From: Pedobacter hartonius
GTDB lineage: Bacteria > Bacteroidota > Bacteroidia > Sphingobacteriales > Sphingobacteriaceae
Assembly: GCF_900107535.1 (NCBI RefSeq)
Contig: NZ_FNRA01000002.1
Span: 434,001 to 498,000, forward strand
Length of the DNA: 64,000 bases
Direction of reading: 5' to 3'
Shown: positions 26,391 to 34,688 of the stretch, one piece after another
Position numbering within the stretch: the stretch's first letter is position 1
Layout of the letters: the number at the start of each line of letters is the position of its first letter
Position numbers and translations under genes: made by a program
The notes under the pieces: generated by a model
Seen by the model: the letters and a program-made list of their open reading frames with translations, nothing else
What the model was told of the DNA's origin: nothing
Databases searched by the model: none

Positions 26391-27602
26391 ATGATGTACC
26401 GTACCATTCTACCCGTGGCTGTCCTGGCCACTTTTCTATTTAATGCTTGCTCACACGCTGAAAAAAAAACCGAAGCCGACCCAAAGGTCCGCACTGTAAA
26501 AGATGACAGGGCAGATAGTCTTCTCCTGGTTTATAATCCCGCTAAGGGAGATAAATGGATTGCTGACTTTGTTCAGAACCTGCATAAAAAATATGGCTTT
26601 AATGGAAATATGCTTGTGGCCAAAGATGGCAAGATCCTTTATGAAAAAGCAATAGGCTGGGCAGACTATCTTCACCGTGACAGCCTTAAAATCAATTCCG
26701 AATTTGAGCTGGCCTCTATCACTAAAACTTTTACAGGAGTAGCCATCATGCAACTGGTTGAACAGGGTAAGGTCAAACTGGATGACAATGTCAAAAAGTT
26801 CTATCCAAATTTTCCTTACGAGGGGATCACAGTAAAATTATTATTATCCCACCGCAGCGGAATGATGAACTATGTATATTTTACTGACGGGATCTGGAAA
26901 GACAAGAAGAAACCAATGAGCAATACGGATGTGATGGATCTGATCGCACAGTATAAACCTGCACGTTATGCCGCTCCTGACACCAGGTTTCATTATAATA
27001 ACTCCAATTTTATGGTACTGGGTGCCATTATAGAAAAAGTAACGGGCAAAAAATATGCTGATTATATGATGGCCAATGTGTTTAAACCTGCAGGGATGAA
27101 ACATACCCATGTATATTCTACAACGGTTTATCCAAAGATTCCTGTTGATGTAGTTGGGCACGACCGTACCTGGAGATATTCTGTAGTGCAAAACTTCCTT
27201 GACGGCCCTGTTGGTGATAAAGGCGTTTACAGTACCGTGCACGATCTGGTTTTATATGACAATGCATTAAAAAAAGGAAGATTACTGAAACAATCGAGCC
27301 TGGACTCAGCCTATACAGGCCATAACAAACCTGTAAACGGACATTTCAACTATGGTTACGGATGGAGAATGTTCGATGGGGACAATGGGCGCAAAGTGGT
27401 TTACCATACCGGCTGGTGGCATGGGTTCAGACATATTTACGTGCGCGACCTCGACAAGAACATTGTGATCGTTTTCCTGGGCAACCTGACAAACGGAAGT
27501 TTACTGCACCTCGACGATCTTTACAAACATCTTGGTGTTCCTGTCATCAGGAAAGGAGCTTATACAGGAACAGGCTCTATGCCGGGATCCGACGAAGATT
27601 AA
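26391..27602 (+). CDS. Serine hydrolase, class C beta-lactamase-like fold, lipoprotein
   Basis: A 403-residue protein with a lipoprotein signal (VLATFLFNACSHAEK, Cys near residue 20). The beta-lactamase/transpeptidase domain shows the SxxK motif in LASITKTFTGVA, the YxN motif in HYNNSNFMVLG and a KTG-equivalent HTGWWHG. Such periplasmic enzymes include D-aminopeptidases, esterases and wall-modifying peptidases; true beta-lactamase activity cannot be claimed. The start could be either of two adjacent ATG codons. It overlaps the 3' end of recG by 4 bases. Confidence 0.88.
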   Translation: MMYRTILPVAVLATFLFNACSHAEKKTEADPKVRTVKDDRADSLLLVYNPAKGDKWIADFVQNLHKKYGFNGNMLVAKDGKILYEKAIGWADYLHRDSLKINSEFELASITKTFTGVAIMQLVEQGKVKLDDNVKKFYPNFPYEGITVKLLLSHRSGMMNYVYFTDGIWKDKKKPMSNTDVMDLIAQYKPARYAAPDTRFHYNNSNFMVLGAIIEKVTGKKYADYMMANVFKPAGMKHTHVYSTTVYPKIPVDVVGHDRTWRYSVVQNFLDGPVGDKGVYSTVHDLVLYDNALKKGRLLKQSSLDSAYTGHNKPVNGHFNYGYGWRMFDGDNGRKVVYHTGWWHGFRHIYVRDLDKNIVIVFLGNLTNGSLLHLDDLYKHLGVPVIRKGAYTGTGSMPGSDED

Positions 27603-29704
27603 GATATTTTATCCAGAGCGATGCCTCTGCTTTTTTTATCGGTAAAGCGCTTCAGTAAAGCATTTTCCGGTAAGGAAAGCAGGGGATCCTCATGAAAGAT
27701 CTCAATGACGGTGTTCCTTGCCTCCTGCAGGATCTGCTGGTCTTTGACCAGGTTGGCAAGCTTAAGATCAAGCACACCGCTCTGCTGTGTACCCGCCAGA
27801 TCACCCGGGCCACGTAATTCCAGGTCTATCTCTGAAATTTCAAATCCATTATTGGTCATCACCATCGTTTCCAGCCGCCGGCGCCCTTCTTTGCTTAGCT
27901 TCTGGCCTGACATCAGGATGCAGTAACTCTGCTCCGCACCGCGGCCTACTCTTCCACGCAGCTGATGCAACTGCGATAATCCAAATCTTTCGGCATTCTC
28001 GATGATCATGACAGATGCATTCGGCACATTTACCCCCACTTCTATTACAGTAGTGGCTACCATGATCTGCGTTTTTCCATCAATAAACCTCTGCATTTCA
28101 AACTGTTTATCTACGTTGGGCATTTTACCATGAACAATACTGATCTGATAATCCGGAAGCGGAAACTGATAACGCATTTGCTCTATACCCGCTTCGAGAT
28201 GAAGCAGGTCTAATTTCTCACTCTCCTTGATTAAAGGGTAAACTACATACACCTGTCTGCCTTTGGCAATTTCTGTTTTCATAAATCCGAACATCCGCAA
28301 ACGCTGGCCTTCAAATAAATGCCGTGTTTCAATGGGTTTTCTGCCCACAGGCAGCTCATCGATCATGGAAACATCCAAATCTCCGTATACGGTCATTGCA
28401 AGCGTCCTGGGGATCGGCGTAGCAGTCATCACCAATATGTGAGGCGGGATGCTGTTCTTACGCCATAGTTTTGCTCTTTGCTCTACACCAAAACGATGCT
28501 GCTCGTCAATCACCACCAGGCCGAGGTTTTTAAACTTTACCTTGTCTTCAATGAGTGCATGAGTACCAACCAGGATATCGATCTCACCAGATTCAAGCTG
28601 CTGATGTAATAAGGTCCTTTGTTTTTTTGTGCTGTTGCCCGTAAGAATATCTACTTTAGCAACTTTCCCATCAAGCAAAGAAGCAATAGAGTGGTAATGC
28701 TGGCGGGCAAGGATTTCGGTTGGCGCCATAATACACGCCTGGTAGCCGTTATCATTGGCAAGGAGCATGCTCATTAAAGCCACTACGGTTTTCCCACTGC
28801 CTACATCGCCCTGCACCAGGCGGTTCATCTGCACACCGCGCTGTGTGTCAATTCTGATTTCCTTGATCACACGCTTCTGTGCTCCAGTCAGCTCAAATGG
28901 CAGAATATCTTTGTAAAAATGATTTACACGCTCTCCCACAGTACTAAACAGATGACCTTTGAATTTCATCTCTCTGAACTGTTTACTGCTGAGCAGCTGC
29001 AGCTGAATAAAGAAAAGTTCCTCAAACTTTAGCCTGCGTTCTGCATGTTGTAAGGCGGTACTGTCTTTTGGAAAATGAATGTTTAACAGGGCCTCACGCC
29101 GACCTGCCAACCGGTACTTTTCGAGGATATATGCAGGCATTGTTTCTTTGATCTCCGGCAAACACTGTTCGATCAGCAGGGCCTGCAGCTTTTGGATCCC
29201 CTTACTATCCAGCGAGAACTTCTTTAGTTTTTCTGTAGAATTGTAAACAGGTTGCAGGGTCATATTGCCGGTTACGGTAACCGGGCGGGGATAGGTTTCC
29301 AATTCAGGATGGGAAATACTGAATGATCCGTTAAATACTGCCGGCTTGCCAAATGCGATATAGACCTTGCCGCGCATTATATTTTCCTCTACCCACTTCA
29401 GACTCTGAAACCATACCAGTTCAATGGTCCCTGTTTCATCAGTAAGCCGGGCTACGATTCTCTTTTTATGTTTTTCACCAATCGTTTCCTTTCCGGTTAT
29501 CCTCCCCAAAACCTGCACATAGGGCAAGTCGGGATGAAGCTCACTGACCTTATAAAAGCGCGTCCTGTCGATATAGCGGAAAGGATAATAGGTAAGGAGC
29601 TGACCATACGTAAATATGCCCAGTTCCTTTTGCAGCATCTCCGCCCGCTTAGGTCCTACGCCTTTTAAAAATTCTATCGTGGTATCTAGATCAGAAGCGA
29701 ACAA
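27599..29704 (-). CDS. recG: ATP-dependent DNA helicase RecG
   Basis: A 701-residue helicase that regresses stalled replication forks and remodels D-loops and Holliday junctions. An N-terminal wedge/OB domain (LPYVQVLGRITGKETIGEKH) is followed by superfamily-2 motifs: Walker A GDVGSGKT, DExH-type VIDEQHRFGVEQR, TATPIPRT, and motif VI QLRGRVGRG. The C-terminal AGTQQSGVLDLKLAN segment is typical of RecG. It is 5 bases downstream of ridA, so it is probably co-transcribed with DUF6728 and ridA. Confidence 0.96.
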   Translation of the reverse strand: MFASDLDTTIEFLKGVGPKRAEMLQKELGIFTYGQLLTYYPFRYIDRTRFYKVSELHPDLPYVQVLGRITGKETIGEKHKKRIVARLTDETGTIELVWFQSLKWVEENIMRGKVYIAFGKPAVFNGSFSISHPELETYPRPVTVTGNMTLQPVYNSTEKLKKFSLDSKGIQKLQALLIEQCLPEIKETMPAYILEKYRLAGRREALLNIHFPKDSTALQHAERRLKFEELFFIQLQLLSSKQFREMKFKGHLFSTVGERVNHFYKDILPFELTGAQKRVIKEIRIDTQRGVQMNRLVQGDVGSGKTVVALMSMLLANDNGYQACIMAPTEILARQHYHSIASLLDGKVAKVDILTGNSTKKQRTLLHQQLESGEIDILVGTHALIEDKVKFKNLGLVVIDEQHRFGVEQRAKLWRKNSIPPHILVMTATPIPRTLAMTVYGDLDVSMIDELPVGRKPIETRHLFEGQRLRMFGFMKTEIAKGRQVYVVYPLIKESEKLDLLHLEAGIEQMRYQFPLPDYQISIVHGKMPNVDKQFEMQRFIDGKTQIMVATTVIEVGVNVPNASVMIIENAERFGLSQLHQLRGRVGRGAEQSYCILMSGQKLSKEGRRRLETMVMTNNGFEISEIDLELRGPGDLAGTQQSGVLDLKLANLVKDQQILQEARNTVIEIFHEDPLLSLPENALLKRFTDKKSRGIALDKIS

Positions 29705-29709
29705 AATAT

Positions 29710-30090
29710 TTATCCCTTATAGGCAATAACAGATATCTCTACATTTACCCCTTTAGGTAATCCTTTTACCGCCACCGTTTCACGGGCCGGGAAATCAGAT
29801 TCAAAGTAAGAGCCGTAAACTTCATTCACTTCTGCAAACAAACTCATATCTGAAAGGAATATGGTGGATTTAAGCACATGGGAAAATCCAAACCCGGCTT
29901 CCAGCAATACTGCGTTCAGGTTGCGCATTACTTGTTCTGTCTCCGATTTTATCGAATCCATGGTCAGTTCACCTGTAGCAGGATTAATAGGGATCTGTCC
30001 TGAAACATATAAAAACCCGTTCGCCAAAACAGCCTGGCTATAAGGTCCGATGGGTGCTGGTGCATCTGTGGTATTGATAATTGTCTTCAT
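29710..30090 (-). CDS. ridA: RidA-family reactive imine/enamine deaminase
   Basis: A 126-residue trimeric enzyme that hydrolyses reactive 2-aminoacrylate released by PLP enzymes. The N-terminus APAPIGPYSQAV, the VSGQIPINPATGE block, the signature segment LKSTIFLSDMSLFAEVNEVY and the YFESDFPARETVAV block with the substrate-binding Arg are all present. Its ATG overlaps the stop of the small DUF6728 gene by one base (TAATG), so translation is probably coupled. Confidence 0.95.
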   Translation of the reverse strand: MKTIINTTDAPAPIGPYSQAVLANGFLYVSGQIPINPATGELTMDSIKSETEQVMRNLNAVLLEAGFGFSHVLKSTIFLSDMSLFAEVNEVYGSYFESDFPARETVAVKGLPKGVNVEISVIAYKG

Positions 30091-30221
30091 TATACGAGGT
30101 GAAAAAGTTTTGAAATAATCCCAATCAGGAAAATTGATATAGCAAGCACATTGACCACATGCATGATTTTAATATCTATACTTGTTGGCCGGTTGGGATC
30201 TTTTTTCCTGAAAAAGTACAT
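30090..30221 (-). CDS. DUF6728-type small membrane protein (43 residues)
   Basis: A short gene found by reading the minus strand upstream of ridA. It encodes MYFFRKKDPNRPTSIDIKIM, followed by a single hydrophobic helix (VVNVLAISIFLIGIISKLF). The basic N-terminus and one C-terminal transmembrane helix resemble the short Bacteroidota family annotated as DUF6728; I recall this from the pattern rather than a search. Its stop overlaps the ridA ATG by one base (TAATG). A TACATTTG promoter element ends only 4 bases before its ATG, which predicts a leaderless mRNA. It would head a DUF6728-ridA-recG operon. Function unknown. Confidence 0.75.
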   Translation of the reverse strand: MYFFRKKDPNRPTSIDIKIMHVVNVLAISIFLIGIISKLFHLV

Positions 30222-30225
30222 AGGA

Positions 30226-30233
30226 CAAATGTA
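30226..30233 (-). promoter_or_regulatory. -7 element of the DUF6728-ridA-recG operon
   Basis: On the minus strand TACATTTG is followed by TCCT and then the ATG. No good -33 element was seen. Confidence 0.5.
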
Positions 30234-30555
30234 GATAATTATTGTCATTCTGTTTACTATTTGAGGCATTGGTCGCGAATCCAGCGCAACTTATTATTTA
30301 ATATGAGATACAATTATTACAATTTGGATTTACTAGAACTCCGTGTTTATTATGTGTTCTATAAGTGTTAAGAGGATTTTCATTTTCACAAAATCTATTA
30401 TTTATAATACTATAATCTCGGAGAAGAATATTAGATAACACGCTGTCGGCATCGCTCACTTCAAATCAACTTATGTTCATAAATAGCCCTTCTTTATTTT
30501 TTAAAAGTATTTACTTATTTGCTATTTTTATAAAAGACAATTAAACTAAAATCAA
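30234..30555. other. AT-rich gap at the left border of an islet
   Basis: About 320 bases with no gene that I can support. Composition becomes clearly more AT-rich than in the flanking housekeeping genes. It presumably contains the promoter of the secreted orphan protein that follows, but no exact TAnnTTTG element was found there. Confidence 0.5.
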
Positions 30556-31065
30556 ATGAAAATTTCTACTTTATTATTTTTTGTGTTATTCACTACATTC
30601 TCTTTCCAATCATCTGAATCAAAGGCTCAGTTCGATACCTACACACTTCGTCTTTATCTTGAAGGAACATATTCTGGTAATTCATATCCGATTGCTACAT
30701 TCACAAATATACTTGGAACCCCAAGTGGACCATCGTCTACTTTTATCCTTGGCCTAAATAGTCCATGTAATTTGACTGATTTCCCATGGAGTCCGGGCGT
30801 AGGTACATTAAATGACTTGGCAGCAAGTGCTATGCTAGATGCTAACGCAGCAGGCATAAGATTTACTTTTTATAAGAATAGTGGAAGAGATTTATCAAGA
30901 GGGCACACCATAGTGATAACGAAAAAAGCATTCGTTGGTTATAATCTCCGTACCTTTGAGAGATCATTCGAAGACGAGTTTGTAAAAGTTTATTTTAATT
31001 ACGGCAACAACGGATATGAAGAAATGAATGGCGAAGTATCCTCTTTAATTGTTGAAAAATTCTAG
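30556..31065 (+). CDS. Orphan secreted protein of unknown function
   Basis: A 169-residue protein with a clear signal peptide (MKISTLLFFVLFTTFSFQSS, cleavage near SKAQ). The mature part looks beta-rich with one short Ala-rich helix (LNDLAASAMLDANAAG) and a lone Cys in LNSPCNLTDF. I recognise no family. Codon use is AT-rich, it stands alone between an empty gap and a decayed insertion element, and it has no operon partner. These signs fit a recently acquired gene. The Ser/Gly-rich strands could be part of a small jelly-roll or lipocalin-like fold, but that is only an impression. Confidence 0.6.
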   Translation: MKISTLLFFVLFTTFSFQSSESKAQFDTYTLRLYLEGTYSGNSYPIATFTNILGTPSGPSSTFILGLNSPCNLTDFPWSPGVGTLNDLAASAMLDANAAGIRFTFYKNSGRDLSRGHTIVITKKAFVGYNLRTFERSFEDEFVKVYFNYGNNGYEEMNGEVSSLIVEKF

Positions 31066-31408
31066 GAATCCATCGGAATTAAATTATATGACAGAGCTGA
31101 CTGAAGTGTTGCGACTAAGAAACAATAATTATAAAAATAATCTAATCTTTCACGTAATTATCTGGAATCGCTCATAAACAGATTAATGATTGTAAAAGTA
31201 TCCATCAAAAAAAATTCTTGATGATAATTACAACTATGAAATGACAGCAGTCTTACCAAAGACAAAACAAATAACCGGGCAAAAATAAGGTTATGAATAT
31301 AGTAATGACTAAACCTCGTTAACTAGACGCGGCTGAATAATTTTGAATTAATACAGTAGCATTCGTAAATTACGTCACAGTCTATTCGGACTAGGTTTGG
31401 GAGTGTCT
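31066..31408. other. Non-coding AT-rich stretch left of the insertion element
   Basis: About 340 bases without a supported gene. Only very short open frames occur, for example 29 codons from an ATG at 31090 that begins MTELTEVLRLRNNN. They might be decayed transposase fragments, but nothing is conclusive. Confidence 0.4.
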
Positions 31409-32719
31409 CGCGAACTGTGTTAGTTCTAAATTAATGCTCCTCAGAAGCTGTTTTGCTCCTTGAGAATTCTGTCCCCAAATCTAATATAAAGTTGTGAAAA
31501 TGCCTGTCCCTAATTATGGATTGGCATCGTCCATTTTTTACTAATATTTTTAATCACCAGGTACATCAATTTCGCCAGCGCCTGCTCAGATGAAAAAGCA
31601 CCTTTGGTCTTGGTTATTTTGCGAATTTGCCGGTGTACACCCTCAATCGGATTGGTGGTATAAATAATTTTTCTGATGACCTGATCGTACTCAAAGAAGG
31701 CGGAAAGGTTTAACCAGTTATCCAACCAGGATTTACAAATCAGGGGATATTTCTTGCCCCATTTCTGTTCAAATTCAAGCAACTTTTCATAGCCCTGCTG
31801 CTCATTGTTAGCCTGATAAATAGGCTTCATATCAGCCATGACCGCTTTTTTGTCTTTTTCTGGAATATAACGCATTGAAGAGCGGATCTGATGAACGATA
31901 CACAGTTGTACCCGGGTTTTGGGAAAGACCGCTTCTACAGCCTCTGGAAATCCTTTCAAGCCGTCTATGCACGCAATAAGCATGTCTTCCACACCGCGCG
32001 CTTTTAGATCAGTAAGAATTGAAAGCCAAAACTTGGCACCTTCATTTTCAGAAGTATAAAGACCCAGAACTTCCTTTTTGCCTTCAATATCCACGCCCAG
32101 AATATTGTAGATGGCACGGGTCTCCACTGCACCATTTACTCTAACCGTAAAAAACATGCAATCCAGAAATACAAAGGGATAAACGGCCTCTAGCGGACGG
32201 TTACGCCATTCTTGCACAGCCGGAAGCACACTGTCCGTAATTCGAGAGATTTCTGCAGGAGAAATATCCATTGCGTACATTTCCTGCACGTAATCCCTCA
32301 TAGCACGCGTGCTCATGCCCATTGCATACATCGATAAGATGTTGCCTTCCAGCTTTTCAGTGATAATCAACTGCCGCTTAGGAACGATCTTTGGATCAAA
32401 GGTGCTTAGCCTATCCCTGCCGGTTTCCAACTCAAATTCACCGGCACTCAAACTGCGAACTGTCTTCTTACTTTTTCCATTTTTGCGATTAGGCTGTTCC
32501 AGTCGCTTGCTTTCGGAAAGATGGTGATCCAGCTCACCGGCCATCATCGATTCCAAAAAATGTTTCATCATCGGAGCTAAAACTCCATCACTGCCGGTCA
32601 TCTTTTACCTGAGTAGAGACCTGCGATAGCATCCTTTTTGAAGGATTCAAAGTCAAATTTGTCTTGTGTTGACATAAGATATAGTGTCTAAATGTTTAAC
32701 GTTTCTGACACAGTTTGTG
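31409..32719 (-). mobile_element. Decayed IS256-family insertion element
   Basis: The element is bounded by imperfect terminal inverted repeats. The left end is CGCGAACTGTGTTAG (31409-31423). The right end, read on the minus strand, is CACAAACTGTGTCAG (32719-32705). They agree at 12 of 15 positions. About 1.3 kb fits the family. No direct target-site duplication could be recognised next to either end, and the only gene is broken. The outer limits may therefore be a few bases off. Confidence 0.7.
31441..32675 (-). pseudogene. IS256-family (mutator-type) transposase, frameshifted and truncated
   Basis: The catalytic DDE residues remain (VFLDCMFF, IACIDGLKGF, NPIEGVHRQIRK). Two lesions are visible. 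Near the N-terminus the frame runs MSTQDKFDFESFKKDAIAG...SGKR and stops at 32598-32600; one more A in the AAAA tract would join it to MTGSDGVLAPMMKHF, the next part of the protein. Near the C-terminus a TAG at 31510-31512 interrupts the end; TGG there would restore the expected Trp, after which GQAFSQLYIRFGDRI continues to a TGA at 31441. The restored protein would be about 411 residues, normal for the family. The central open frame (31510-32601, 363 codons) could still be translated from an ATG that overlaps the upstream stop (ATGA). Confidence 0.85.
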
Positions 32720-33108
32720 GTACATCCTCTGCTTTGGATAACGACAAAGTTGTCATCACCTAAATACCGAAATTGCCATAATGTTTCTTTATCTGCGCTT
32801 TGGGATCGGAGTTCTCAGGGTCTCATTAAAAGTTCCATCCATCCTTCCCGCTATTCTCCTGTAGTACATTGTCTATCTTTAGAACAAATTGATAATTTAA
32901 GTCATTAAAAGCCCCACTATAGTAAATCATAGTTAGGTATATGATTAGTGAATTACACATATAATGATACATCAAATACAATTCGACATAATCCTTAAAA
33001 GATCATGCAGCTGAATCATTAACAATCACGTTGCTATCCAGCCGATCTCCAAAATATTTCGAATTCGATTAATCCATTTGATGCGACAGATTTAAAAATA
33101 ATGACAAA
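32720..33108. other. AT-rich gap right of the insertion element
   Basis: Nearly 390 bases with no supported gene or recognisable remnant on either strand. It forms the right border of the AT-rich islet before the OmpA-family gene and its terminator. Confidence 0.45.
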
Positions 33109-33144
33109 AAAAAGAGGGCTCCGATAAATCGAAGCCCTCTTTTT
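33109..33144 (-). terminator. Terminator of the OmpA-family gene
   Basis: Perfect 12-bp arms (AAAAAGAGGGCT with AGCCCTCTTTTT) flank a 12-base loop that itself can pair. A run of eight T follows on the minus strand. Confidence 0.92.
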
Positions 33145-33163
33145 GTATGTTGTTTAAGAAATA

Positions 33164-34519
33164 TTAGTTTCTTGAAGTTTCAACACGACGGTTTTGGATA
33201 CGACCTTCTTCAGTATCGTTAGAAGCGATTGGATTAGCTTCACCAAGACCTTTTGTAGCAACTTGACTTGCGTTAACTCCAGAGTTAACTAAGTAAGTTT
33301 TTACAGAGTTTGCTCTGTCTTTAGATAATTTCAAGTTATATGCAGCAGTACCTTCGCTTGAAGCGTAACCTTTTACTAAGGCTTTACCACCGTTTTCACG
33401 TAACACTGAAGATAATTTATCTAAAGTAGGGTAAGATTCAGTTTTTAAAACTGAAGAGTTGAATTCAAATTGAATAGTTTCGAAACCAGTAACGTTAGCA
33501 GAAGCAGCCGGAGCAACTGGAGCTGGAAGTGGACATCCTGAACCATCAACAGCAGTACCTGCAGGAGTTCCTGGGCATTTGTCGAATTGATCAGAAACAC
33601 CGTCTCCATCGCTATCTTTTTTCAAATCTTCAACAGATTTCTCAACATTAGAAACACGAGTTTTTAACGCCTCAACTTCTTGACGTAATGAAGGATCTTT
33701 CAATTCATCATACATCAAAGCTAATGGGTTAACCCATTCTAAGTCTGGTTTAGATTTAGAACCTAATGAGAATTCTAATCCAGCATAACCGTATGAGAAT
33801 TTATCTTTAGATGTTCCTTTTGCATAAACTCCATCTAAGTTATCACTGTCAACAAAGTGCATAGTGTAACCTAAGTTAAAAGCAACGCGGTCAGAAACTT
33901 TAAATTTCACACCAGCACCAACTGGAATGTAAGCTTCTTTAACGTATTTTTTATCTCTGCTATCACCAGCGTGATCTTTCCAGTCAACCACGTTTCCGTT
34001 ACCATAAGTAACTTTAGGAGCATAAGCAATTAAACCGTAACCAGCAGTAACGAAGAAGTTAACTGAGTTCTCACGACGTAAGAAATCTACAGTAGCAACG
34101 TTAACAACGCCTCTGATGTCAGCTGCGTAACCGATTGAAGTTTCTGATTCTCTAACACCACCAAGACCTTGTTCAGTATACTGAACACCACCTTGAGCGT
34201 CTTTGTTAGTTCCAGAAATTTTTCCGCGGAAAATGTTACCTTCTAAACCGAAAGCGTGACCCAGCTGTTTCTTTAACGAAATACCGTAGCCTAAGTTTAC
34301 ATCAGCATTTGTGAAGTCATTTGATCCACCGATCGCAACGAACGGAGATAAAACACCACCATTAACACCAACTGACCAAGTTCTGTACTGGCCTCTTCCA
34401 CCAAACACTTTGGCTGAAGACGAAGTGGCTGTAGAATCCTGAGCAGAAGCAAGAGTTGTAACTCCAACCGCTGTAACAAAGGATAATGCTAGCCCCTTCT
34501 TCAAAGTAGAATAATTCAT
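33164..34519 (-). CDS. OmpA-family outer-membrane porin with thrombospondin-type-3 repeat
   Basis: A 451-residue protein: signal peptide (ending LASAQ), an N-terminal eight-stranded beta-barrel region to about residue 260, a short coiled coil (EVEALKTRVSNVEKSVEDLK), a calcium-binding thrombospondin type 3 repeat (DSDGDGVSDQFDKCPGT) and a C-terminal OmpA domain that binds peptidoglycan (FEFNSSVLK, then VKGYASSEGT and KDRANSVKTYLV). Codon use is strongly biased to a small set, a sign of high expression; it is probably one of the major outer-membrane proteins. It has two candidate -7 elements and a strong terminator. Confidence 0.93.
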   Translation of the reverse strand: MNYSTLKKGLALSFVTAVGVTTLASAQDSTATSSSAKVFGGRGQYRTWSVGVNGGVLSPFVAIGGSNDFTNADVNLGYGISLKKQLGHAFGLEGNIFRGKISGTNKDAQGGVQYTEQGLGGVRESETSIGYAADIRGVVNVATVDFLRRENSVNFFVTAGYGLIAYAPKVTYGNGNVVDWKDHAGDSRDKKYVKEAYIPVGAGVKFKVSDRVAFNLGYTMHFVDSDNLDGVYAKGTSKDKFSYGYAGLEFSLGSKSKPDLEWVNPLALMYDELKDPSLRQEVEALKTRVSNVEKSVEDLKKDSDGDGVSDQFDKCPGTPAGTAVDGSGCPLPAPVAPAASANVTGFETIQFEFNSSVLKTESYPTLDKLSSVLRENGGKALVKGYASSEGTAAYNLKLSKDRANSVKTYLVNSGVNASQVATKGLGEANPIASNDTEEGRIQNRRVETSRN

Positions 34520-34542
34520 AATTTTTCTTTTTTAAGGTTAAA

Positions 34543-34550
34543 CAAATTTA
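34543..34550 (-). promoter_or_regulatory. -7 element of the OmpA-family gene
   Basis: On the minus strand TAAATTTG lies 23 bases before the ATG, with a TTTG about 23 bases further upstream. A second exact match, TAATTTTG, is at 34574-34581. Tandem promoters would suit a highly expressed gene. Confidence 0.5.
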
Positions 34551-34650
34551 AACTGTATAATTTTTTTGTGTAGCAAAATTAAACAAATTTTTAATTCTCA
34601 CAACAGATATACAAACACCGTTCCAATTTTAACATATTTTAGGATTTGAA

Positions 34651-34658
34651 TATATTTG
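34651..34658 (+). promoter_or_regulatory. -7 element of the aminopeptidase P gene
   Basis: TATATTTG matches TAnnTTTG. It contains the TTG that would otherwise look like an upstream start codon, which favours the ATG at 34689. Confidence 0.55.
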
Positions 34659-34688
34659 ACTTTATTTGCTAATATAGTCAGTCTGATA

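Noticed and set aside
32598..32612. Programmed -1 frameshift in the IS256-type transposase
   Set aside because: The A4 tract with codons GGT AAA AGA TGA is not a proper X XXY YYZ slippery heptamer, and this family normally has a single frame. A simple indel explains it, especially with a second lesion downstream.
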